Below are positions 46,182-52,318 of a stretch of DNA of 52,318 nt, one piece after another. The translations under genes were made by a program, and so were the position numbers. Below the pieces are notes generated by a model. It worked only from the letters and a program-made list of their open reading frames with translations, was not told the origin of the DNA and made no database searches. Where the stretch lies: positions 1-52,318 of the IMG/VR virus record IMGVR_UViG_3300025012_000117. The stretch is one strand, 5' to 3'. The stretch is from a virus. How positions within the stretch are numbered: the stretch's first letter is position 1; the number at the start of each line of letters is the position of its first letter.

Positions 46182-46910
46182 ATGCAAATTGGAGATTTTG
46201 TTAAAGGAAAGCCAAGCAACGGATATGGCATCACGAACGAGGATATGACGAGGGGTGTTGTGGTTGAGATATTATCCGGTGATCGTATCAAGGTTAAAGT
46301 TCTGGATCATGTAGATGGCGGAACTGGTACGTATGAGGTTAGTGCTGTCGGATTCGAAGTAATAGGACACCAAAAGAAGTTTGACAGGCCAGAAGTCTTA
46401 GAACTACTTAAAAACGGATGCAAGAAAGCAATATTGGATTACGACCTTCGCAGTGCAGACCTTAGCGATGCAGACCTTAGCAGTGCAGACCTTAGCAGTG
46501 CAGACCTTCGCGATGCAGACCTTCGCGGTGCAAACCTTCGCGGTGCAAACCTTCGCGGTGCAAACCTTCGCGGTGCAAACCTTCGCGGTGCAAACCTTCG
46601 CGGTGCAAACCTTCGCGGTGCAAACCTTCGCGATGCAGACCTTAGCAGTGCAAACCTTCGCGGTGCAGACCTTAGCGGTGCAGACCTTGATTTTTCTTGC
46701 CTACCGCTAAGATGTGGAGGACTTCGTTGGAAAATTGATAAACGTCTGGCTTGTCAATTGGCATACCACCTCTGCTCAATGCAGTGTGACGATGAGGAAT
46801 ATTTGAAGATGCGGGATTCTGTTCTCGGTTTTGCGAACCAATTTCACAGGTTTGATGAGTGCGGAAGACTAAATCCTCAAGAGAAAGAAAATAATCAAAT
46901 TGAAATCTAA
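46182..46910 (+). CDS. Pentapeptide-repeat protein
   Basis: The 242-residue protein has an N-terminal beta domain (residues 1-70, [28 protein letters not shown]), a short helix, sixteen tandem pentapeptides of type A(D/N)LxxA from about residue 88 to 167, and a C-terminal helical domain with four cysteines ([22 protein letters not shown]). The repeats fold as a quadrilateral right-handed helix. Some family members mimic DNA and inhibit or protect gyrase; that activity is only a possibility here. The six central NLRGA units are encoded by the same 15-mer, indicating recent expansion. Confidence 0.84.
   Translation: MQIGDFVKGKPSNGYGITNEDMTRGVVVEILSGDRIKVKVLDHVDGGTGTYEVSAVGFEVIGHQKKFDRPEVLELLKNGCKKAILDYDLRSADLSDADLSSADLSSADLRDADLRGANLRGANLRGANLRGANLRGANLRGANLRGANLRDADLSSANLRGADLSGADLDFSCLPLRCGGLRWKIDKRLACQLAYHLCSMQCDDEEYLKMRDSVLGFANQFHRFDECGRLNPQEKENNQIEI
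46443..46682 (+). repeat. Sixteen 15-bp tandem repeats in the pentapeptide gene
   Basis: Units of 15 bp such as AACCTTCGCGGTGCA run in frame for 240 bp. Six consecutive copies are identical, while outer copies differ at one to three bases. Such an array can expand or contract by slippage without breaking the frame. Confidence 0.9.
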
Positions 46911-46930
46911 CCTAGAAAGCAGGTAATTAC

Positions 46931-47077
46931 GTGAGGAAAGACCAGAAAAGGCGTTTATCTTATCAAGAAGCCCAACGCATCAACTCTAAGTCAATTCCAA
47001 ACTTTAAGGATGTTCTGAATCCGGTGCAGTTAACTGAGGGGCAGTTGAAAGTCTTTACATCCAAACTTATTAAGTAG
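46931..47077 (+). CDS. Hypothetical protein (48 aa)
   Basis: GTG 46931 follows AGCAGGTAATTAC. The product starts MRKDQKRRLSYQEAQRI and is basic. It lies 20 bp after the pentapeptide gene and 12 bp before the next, in keeping with a real small early gene, but ribosome-site strength is moderate. Confidence 0.5.
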   Translation: MRKDQKRRLSYQEAQRINSKSIPNFKDVLNPVQLTEGQLKVFTSKLIK

Positions 47078-47089
47078 GGAGGATTCTTT

Positions 47090-47329
47090 ATGGTTAAACA
47101 AGCAACGCAGATTTGTATGTGTGGTGAAATTGTTAACCTATCTGACGGTGAAGTTAAGATAACCTGCTCATGCGGTAGAACTTGGGAAATTAGTACAGAA
47201 GGAGTGCTGTTAACTAATCTAATGTTTCCGTTTTGTCAGAGAGAATGTTCTAGGCGGGAGAATGTTCCTATTGTGGCAAAGCGTGAGCGTCCAAGGAATA
47301 AGAGGAAGAGGAGGGCGTTGAAATGCTAA
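47090..47329 (+). CDS. Cysteine-rich basic protein (79 aa)
   Basis: ATG 47090 has AGGGAGGA upstream. The N-terminal half has two Cys pairs (ICMCGE, TCSCGR) forming a probable zinc ribbon; the C-terminus is strongly basic (KRERPRNKRKRRALK). This suggests nucleic-acid binding. It overlaps the next gene by seven bases. Confidence 0.66.
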   Translation: MVKQATQICMCGEIVNLSDGEVKITCSCGRTWEISTEGVLLTNLMFPFCQRECSRRENVPIVAKRERPRNKRKRRALKC

Positions 47330-47634
47330 AGAAATTCGCCAAAGCCATCGGCTACCAAGCATCAAAAATAGGTTGGATCAATCGTGAAATACAAGCCTAT
47401 AAGATCGAGCAGGAGAAGAAGGTTATTGAGGAACGTATAAAGCGCAATAAGGCTGATTTTACCGAGTTAATGCGGTGTGGTAATACTGTTCGCGGTGAGG
47501 ATAAGGAAGATGGCAGGATGAAGGCTGTAGTGGTGGATTATGTTGGCAGGGGGATAGTTGGGGAGCCGTTTAAACCGGTGTTTTCAAGAGAAGACTGCTT
47601 GGCATGGGGAGAAAAGGTTGGGGATAGGTATTGA
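47323..47634 (+). CDS. Hypothetical protein (103 aa)
   Basis: ATG 47323 overlaps the preceding stop, with GGAGGGC upstream. The first half is a charged helix (REIQAYKIEQEKKVIEERI), the second a small beta region (MKAVVVDYVGRGIVGEPF). It overlaps the methyltransferase-like gene. No family known. Confidence 0.66.
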   Translation: MLKKFAKAIGYQASKIGWINREIQAYKIEQEKKVIEERIKRNKADFTELMRCGNTVRGEDKEDGRMKAVVVDYVGRGIVGEPFKPVFSREDCLAWGEKVGDRY

Positions 47635-48218
47635 GAGTGTTAGTGGCGTGTGAATACTCAGGAACAGTTAGGGATGCATTTAGAAAAAAGGGTCATGATG
47701 CCTGGAGCTGTGACATATTGCCGACAGATTCAGATCCTGCCTATCATTTTAAGAAAGACATTTCAGAAGTATTGACCATGGATTGGGACTTAATGGTTGC
47801 TCATCCACCATGCACCTACTTAACAAATAGCGGGGTTATGTGGCTCCATAAGGATCAAAAACGCTGGGATCTGTTATCTAAAGGCATAGATTTTTTCAAA
47901 TTATTTATTGATTCCGATATACCCAAGGTAGCTATCGAGAACCCCATCCCTCATAAATACGCTAGGGATGAGATCGGTAAATACACTCAGATAATTCATC
48001 CCTACATGTTCGGACATATGGAGCGTAAAGCAACTTGTTTGTGGCTGAAAGGTCTTCCGCTACTTGAGTCAACTAATCTAGTTAAGGAAGAAATGGAAAA
48101 ACTTCCAAAGAACCAGCAACAACGGTTGCATTATCTGCCGCCAAGTCCTGAAAGGGCAAAATTGCGTTCAAAAACATTCCAAGGAATAGCAGATGCTATG
48201 GCTGACCAATGGGGCTAA
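47631..48218 (+). CDS. DNA methyltransferase-like protein
   Basis: TTG 47631 overlaps the previous TGA; GTG 47637 is an alternative start. The protein opens RVLVACEYSGTVRDAFRKK, an SAM-binding-like first strand and helix, followed by DAWSCDILPT and the VAHPPCTYLTNSG motif, which resembles the PPC catalytic motif of cytosine-C5 methyltransferases. At 195 residues it lacks a normal target-recognition domain. This family is common in phages and often annotated as a cytosine methylase; actual activity is uncertain. Confidence 0.72.
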   Translation: MRVLVACEYSGTVRDAFRKKGHDAWSCDILPTDSDPAYHFKKDISEVLTMDWDLMVAHPPCTYLTNSGVMWLHKDQKRWDLLSKGIDFFKLFIDSDIPKVAIENPIPHKYARDEIGKYTQIIHPYMFGHMERKATCLWLKGLPLLESTNLVKEEMEKLPKNQQQRLHYLPPSPERAKLRSKTFQGIADAMADQWG

Positions 48219-48245
48219 AGACTCACATAGAAAGGAGCAACCATC

Positions 48246-48659
48246 ATGAGAAAATTAACCACAACCGAACTCCTAGCCATCCAAAACCTAGAGGACAGCT
48301 CGCTTATCGAGCAATGGTCAATTGACGGTCACTCCAACGCACTAAGACGCGTCACGGTCATATCCAAGGTTAATGCCGATTGGGACGAGATAGATGTCTT
48401 ACTAAATGCAATATTCCCTGAATTAGAATATCGAGGCAAGGCAGGGATTAGCGTCAAGGATGGTGTTATTTATGAGTGTTTTTCGATAGATGTGGATGGG
48501 GAGACGCTGATTAATTTAGTGATAAAGAAGACGATTGAGCAAAAAGAAGGGACTTCCGCGCTAACAGAAGTCCGGGATGGAAAGATTACTACTCACCATA
48601 ATTGTATCACGAATCAATCAAAATCAGAACTACGTGGGCCGTGTGAATCTTTTGTTTAA
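48246..48659 (+). CDS. Hypothetical protein (137 aa)
   Basis: ATG 48246 has AAAGGAGC upstream. The product has a helical N-terminus (TTTELLAIQNLEDSSLIEQW) and a central alpha/beta region (GVIYECFSIDVDGETLINL). The last 40 residues are polar. A GGACTTC/GAAGTCC hairpin lies inside the coding part near 48550. It precedes the nucleotidyltransferase-like gene by 26 bp. Not recognised. Confidence 0.62.
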   Translation: MRKLTTTELLAIQNLEDSSLIEQWSIDGHSNALRRVTVISKVNADWDEIDVLLNAIFPELEYRGKAGISVKDGVIYECFSIDVDGETLINLVIKKTIEQKEGTSALTEVRDGKITTHHNCITNQSKSELRGPCESFV

Positions 48660-48685
48660 GGTAAATTAAGGGAGGTAATTAAAGA

Positions 48686-49570
48686 ATGAAAGCTAAAACA
48701 ATCAAAGCAGTTCTAACTAAAAAACATAAGGATTTCGTTGCAACTATCCAAGATGAGGAAGTTCGCAAGCTAGTTGATAAAAACTCTATCATCACAGGCG
48801 GTTCAATCGTTTCGATGTTGCTCGGGGAAGATGTTAATGATTTCGACTACTACTTCACCGATCAGAACACTTGTGAAAAAGTGGCCCACTACTTCGCTAA
48901 ACAATTCAACCAATTAACGGGAAAATCAGTCGAGGTTCAAACCATGGGAAACGGCAGAGTAAGGGTATTTATTAAGAGTGCAGGGGTTGCGGAGGATGAG
49001 ACAGTCGAGAAATCAACCACAGAGTTTGACGATAAAGGTTTAGAAAGCTTAGGACTCAAGGAATTAACGGAAATAAAGGCTGAGGAAAAGCCTGAATATA
49101 GACCAGTTTTTCTTTCCTCGAATGCCATAACTTTAACAAACAAAGTGCAGTTAATAATTCGCTTCTACGGTGAAGCTGAGGAAATTCACAGCAACTATGA
49201 TTTTGTCCATGCAACTTGCTACTGGGAATCAAAGAACGGGAACCTCACTCTCCCTGCGAAAGCACTCGAAGCTATTTTAACGAAAGAGCTTATTTATCAG
49301 GGTAGCAAGTATCCATTGGCTTCGATTATGCGGACAAAAAAGTTTGTTCAGCGAGGATGGTCAATAAATGCAGGGCAATTTCTAAAAATGGCATTGCAGC
49401 TTAATCCAATGGATTTACTAGATGCAAATGTACTAGAGGAACAATTGACCGGGGTTGATTTGGCATACTTCGCAATTATTATAGATGGGATCAAAGAAAA
49501 ACATGAGAACGATCAAGAGTTCAAACTGGATAATAACTACTTGTTTGAGGTAATTAATAGGATATTTTAA
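48686..49570 (+). CDS. Nucleotidyltransferase-like protein
   Basis: The 294-residue protein has the signature of the Pol-beta-type nucleotidyltransferase superfamily near the N-terminus: IITGGSIVSMLLGEDVNDFD (about residues 36-55), with the GGS and a DFDYY metal-binding pair. The remainder (HATCYWESKNGNLTLPAKAL, ASIMRTKKFVQRGWSINAGQ) matches the phage version of this fold. It might modify a tRNA, nucleotide or protein; the substrate is unknown. AGGGAGG precedes ATG 48686. It sits just before the recombination genes. Confidence 0.74.
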   Translation: MKAKTIKAVLTKKHKDFVATIQDEEVRKLVDKNSIITGGSIVSMLLGEDVNDFDYYFTDQNTCEKVAHYFAKQFNQLTGKSVEVQTMGNGRVRVFIKSAGVAEDETVEKSTTEFDDKGLESLGLKELTEIKAEEKPEYRPVFLSSNAITLTNKVQLIIRFYGEAEEIHSNYDFVHATCYWESKNGNLTLPAKALEAILTKELIYQGSKYPLASIMRTKKFVQRGWSINAGQFLKMALQLNPMDLLDANVLEEQLTGVDLAYFAIIIDGIKEKHENDQEFKLDNNYLFEVINRIF

Positions 49571-49614
49571 GCGCATCGTCATTGGGAATTTGAGAAGAAG
49601 GAAGAGGAATAAGA

Positions 49615-51618
49615 ATGAAAATTATTAAACTTCAATCGTTATCTCTTAAAAACTTCAAGGGGGTAGAGGATTTTACCCTTGAATTAAACGGTAAAAGCGC
49701 TGACATTTTCGGTAAAAATGCAACAGGGAAAAGTACACTTTTTGACTCTAGCCAGTGGCTTCTTTTTGGGAAAGATTCATCAGGTAGAACGGATTACCAG
49801 GTAAAACCGCAGGATGAGGATGGAAACGAGATCCATCGCTTGGATTGCATTGTCGAAGGGGTTTTCCTTGTCGATAATAATAAGCTCAAGCTCAAGCGTC
49901 AACTCTCTGAAAAATGGGTGAAGAAACAGGGAACCCAAGTGAAAGAGTTTACTGGCAATGAAACTAAATATTGGGTCAACGATGTCCCGGTAAAAGCCAA
50001 AGACTATACTCTTGAAATCAACATGCTCATAAAGGAAAATATCTTCAAACTCCTGACAAATCCCCTCTTTTTTAATACCAATGAGAAGGGATTTGGATGG
50101 CAGGAACGGAGAAAGATTCTGTTTGAGATATGCGGTGATGTGTCGGATTCGGACGTTATTGATTCGCTAGTTTCCGTAGGCGACAAAAGTATGTTGGATT
50201 TACAAATGGTCATTAACTCCGGCAGGACAATTGAACAACACAAATTAGTAGTTTCGGAGAAGATTAAAAGCACTAAATCCCAAATGGATGGGATACCATC
50301 ACGGATCAATGAGCAACAACGAAATATCACAGAAGATGTCACTGACTACACAGCAATAGAAACCTCGCTACAAGCCCATAGAGACACTTTGCAAGCGATT
50401 GAATTAGAACTAGCTACTAACGCCAAGGGAGCTAGTTTATACCGCCAGAAACAGCAACAGGCGTATAAGTTGCAGGGCGAATTGGATGCTCGAAAAAAGG
50501 ATCTCGATAACTACTCTTTGTCTGGACTAAAAAAGGCAATTGAGGAAAAATCGCAACTCGAAGGTGAGAGATACCTTATATCCACAGAGGTTAAGAAGTT
50601 GGGTTCTAATTACGAATTAAGGTCCATGGAGCTAGAAAATATAGAAAAGTCAATTATCGAACTCCGTAAAACATGGGCAGAGGAAAACGCCAAACAATTC
50701 ATTGCCCCTGATGGGTTTAGCTGCCCAACTTGCGAACAATCACTACCCGAAGGTAAGGCGCAAGAGAAGATTGATAAGTTAAAGGAAAACTTTGACAAGA
50801 ATAAAAATCAGGTTATCTCCGGTGTTCGTAAACAGGGTACAGATGCAGGAAGTAGAGCTGAAGTCCTTAATAAAGAGAAAACGTTAGATGCTGAGATTTT
50901 AACCAAACACGAAACTAGATTAACTCAAATATACGAGAGAATTGTCGAGTTAGAAAATGACATAGAGCGCGAGAAAACTGAACACGGCAACGGATACAAC
51001 TATTCTCTTGATTTGAAATATTCAAGTCTGACTGACGAACTCCAAGCCTTGCAAGTCGAACTTGACAAGCCTATCGAAGATACAACTTCCGACCTTCTGT
51101 ATAAAAAGCAAGAAACAGCTTCCTTAATCGAATGGCTAAACAGAACACTCAACCAAAAGGAAGTTATCGAAAAAGCAAAACTTCGTATCGAAGAACTCAA
51201 GGCAGAAGAAAGCAAATTAGCTGCCGAAATAAACAGCTATGAGCGTCAAGACTATCTAATTAAGCAATTCACAACTGCAAAGGTCAAGATACTTGAGGAT
51301 TCGATTAACAACCGGTTTAAGACGGTTAAATTCAAGCTATTCGACACGCTGAATGATGGGACGGAAAAAGAAGTCTGCCGTACGTTAGTTAATACGAATG
51401 GCGTTTGGGTTGAATTTGATGGGGCGAATAACGGTGGCAAAATTATAGCTGGTCTTTCCATCATTGAAATGTTGTCGGAGTTTTACGGGGTATCATGCCC
51501 GATTTTCATTGATAATTTTGAGTCGATCACGGGTACTGTGGATGTAAACTCGCAAGTTATTAAGCTCATTGTGAGTGCGGAAGATGAAAAATTAAGAGTA
51601 GTGGGGAATAAAGCATGA
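49615..51618 (+). CDS. SbcC/Rad50-like AAA ATPase
   Basis: The 667-residue protein has an N-terminal ATPase lobe (LKNFKGVEDFTLELNG, Walker A FGKNATGKST at about 33-42), long coiled coils broken by a zinc-hook CPTC at about residue 370, and a C-terminal lobe with IIAGLSIIEML and Walker B CPIFIDNFESI. These are the features of SbcC, Rad50 and RecF-type proteins, shortened as in phages. The matching nuclease (SbcD) is not seen in the window. It is directly coupled to recT, pointing to a phage recombination system. Confidence 0.84.
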   Translation: MKIIKLQSLSLKNFKGVEDFTLELNGKSADIFGKNATGKSTLFDSSQWLLFGKDSSGRTDYQVKPQDEDGNEIHRLDCIVEGVFLVDNNKLKLKRQLSEKWVKKQGTQVKEFTGNETKYWVNDVPVKAKDYTLEINMLIKENIFKLLTNPLFFNTNEKGFGWQERRKILFEICGDVSDSDVIDSLVSVGDKSMLDLQMVINSGRTIEQHKLVVSEKIKSTKSQMDGIPSRINEQQRNITEDVTDYTAIETSLQAHRDTLQAIELELATNAKGASLYRQKQQQAYKLQGELDARKKDLDNYSLSGLKKAIEEKSQLEGERYLISTEVKKLGSNYELRSMELENIEKSIIELRKTWAEENAKQFIAPDGFSCPTCEQSLPEGKAQEKIDKLKENFDKNKNQVISGVRKQGTDAGSRAEVLNKEKTLDAEILTKHETRLTQIYERIVELENDIEREKTEHGNGYNYSLDLKYSSLTDELQALQVELDKPIEDTTSDLLYKKQETASLIEWLNRTLNQKEVIEKAKLRIEELKAEESKLAAEINSYERQDYLIKQFTTAKVKILEDSINNRFKTVKFKLFDTLNDGTEKEVCRTLVNTNGVWVEFDGANNGGKIIAGLSIIEMLSEFYGVSCPIFIDNFESITGTVDVNSQVIKLIVSAEDEKLRVVGNKA

Positions 51619-52318
51619 CAACAGATATAGCGATAAAGGAACAAACCATGGCAGAACGATTTATGGGCAAGGTAACGGAATTATTTAAAGGAAGCGTAGG
51701 GGAGATTGTCCTAACTAATTTCCAAAAACGTCTGATCCAAAACTATTTCATCGTTGCCGATATGACCCTTAAAACTGCTGAAGAGAAGCGTAAAAAGAAA
51801 ACCAAGAACCAGGACCCCTTGCCTGTTGTTTGGGCAAATATCGATATGGAGGAACTTTCCCAAAGCGTTGTAGCGGCCGCGAGGATTGGTTGGGACCCGC
51901 AACAGGACAACCATGTCAGTCTTATCCCATTTAAGAAGAATGGCGTGGCTAAATATGGATTAACCTTTATGCCTGGGTATCGAGGAATTGAACTAAAGGC
52001 AGTTAAATACGGCCTAGATGCTCCAAATGTTATTGTTGAACTCGTTTACTCTACCGACAAATTCAAATCTATCAAAAAGAGTCACACCAATAAGGTTGAG
52101 TTTTATGAGTTTGAGATTACCAACGACTTTGACCGGGGCCAGTTAGTGGGTGGGTTTTATTACCACTCATTCCCTGATAATCCAGAGAAAAATAAGCTTG
52201 TTGTTTTATCGATAAAGGACATCGAAAAAAGAAAGCCCAAATATGCCTCAGTTGAGTTTTGGGGTGGGGAAAAGGACGTTTGGGATAACGGTAAAAAAGT
52301 CGGCACGGAAACCATAGA
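51615..52318 (+). CDS. recT: RecT-family single-strand annealing protein, 3' end beyond window
   Basis: ATG 51615 overlaps the previous stop (ATGA). The frame is open to the window end, so 234 codons are visible. Typical RecT segments are VAAARIGWDPQQDNHVSLIP, YGLTFMPGYRGIELKAVKYG, and DRGQLVGGFYYHSF. RecT anneals complementary single strands in phage recombination and is usually paired with an exonuclease. Here an SbcC-like ATPase precedes it. Family call is secure. Confidence 0.9.
   Translation, partial: MTTDIAIKEQTMAERFMGKVTELFKGSVGEIVLTNFQKRLIQNYFIVADMTLKTAEEKRKKKTKNQDPLPVVWANIDMEELSQSVVAAARIGWDPQQDNHVSLIPFKKNGVAKYGLTFMPGYRGIELKAVKYGLDAPNVIVELVYSTDKFKSIKKSHTNKVEFYEFEITNDFDRGQLVGGFYYHSFPDNPEKNKLVVLSIKDIEKRKPKYASVEFWGGEKDVWDNGKKVGTETI

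Noticed and set aside
46443-46682. CRISPR array
   Set aside because: The repeats are directly adjacent without spacers and encode pentapeptides in frame.
46453-46710. Second reading frame across the pentapeptide repeats
   Set aside because: Any frame stays open through a 15-bp repeat; it has no ribosome site and yields low-complexity sequence.
48549-48575. Terminator within the gene at 48246-48659
   Set aside because: GGACTTC and GAAGTCC can pair, but there is no T tract and the reading frame continues.

Overview
The window looks like about 52 kb of the genome of a temperate, short-tailed (podovirus-like) phage of a low-GC Gram-positive host (Bacillota). The reasons are purine-rich AGGAGG-type ribosome sites in front of nearly every gene, frequent TTG and GTG starts, sigma-A-like promoters, a PBSX-type terminase, a BhlA-type holin and an amidase endolysin. 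The host genus cannot be fixed from the sequence. Both ends are cut: base 1 lies inside a leftward gene and base 52318 inside recT.

Layout. Bases 1-1990 hold a leftward set of small early-type genes with two good promoters. Bases 2156-7086 carry the packaging genes terS and terL. They are separated by an 810-bp non-coding stretch, a winged-helix gene and a GIY-YIG-like nuclease gene, and terL is broken by a frame change exactly at its Walker A motif. Bases 7083-27000 are the virion block: portal, a Tad2/DUF2829-like gene, scaffold, decoration-like protein, gpT-type major capsid protein, adaptor, tail hub, two beta-propeller proteins, a transglycosylase ejection protein and a 1697-residue internal or polyvalent protein. 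Free-standing HNH genes sit at 13303-14004 and 26887-27810. Bases 27867-37471 hold small genes, the lysis cassette (HhH membrane protein, BhlA-like holin, amidase, a second small holin-like protein) and four tail-fibre or spike-like genes in two paralogous pairs. Bases 37478-37713 look like an independent structured RNA gene with its own promoter and terminator. Bases 37799-39330 are small regulators, including a DUF1653 gene with an in-frame stop.

Bases 39369-44652 are leftward and look like a plasmid maintenance block rather than classical phage genes: an M23 peptidase, a two-helix membrane protein, a replication-relaxation-type protein, an FtsK-like ATPase, a MerR/RacA-like protein, three 22-bp-spaced iteron-like repeats and a short winged-helix replication protein. 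The leader of the replication gene is opposed by a predicted antisense RNA of about 70 nt. Bases 44272-45772 form an immunity switch (repressor, three shared operator-like sites, Cro-like protein, BRO-type antirepressor). The rightward early genes follow: a pentapeptide-repeat protein, a methyltransferase-like protein, a nucleotidyltransferase-like protein, an SbcC/Rad50-like ATPase and RecT.

No integrase is visible. With the replication gene, iterons and antisense RNA this suggests a phage-plasmid whose prophage may be maintained extrachromosomally. That is inference: an integrase could lie outside the window. The observations I consider most worth follow-up are the antisense-RNA/attenuator region at 43816-44018, the structured RNA at 37493-37713, the terL frame break, and the 14-bp inverted repeat that builds two mirror-image promoters at 26751-26796.
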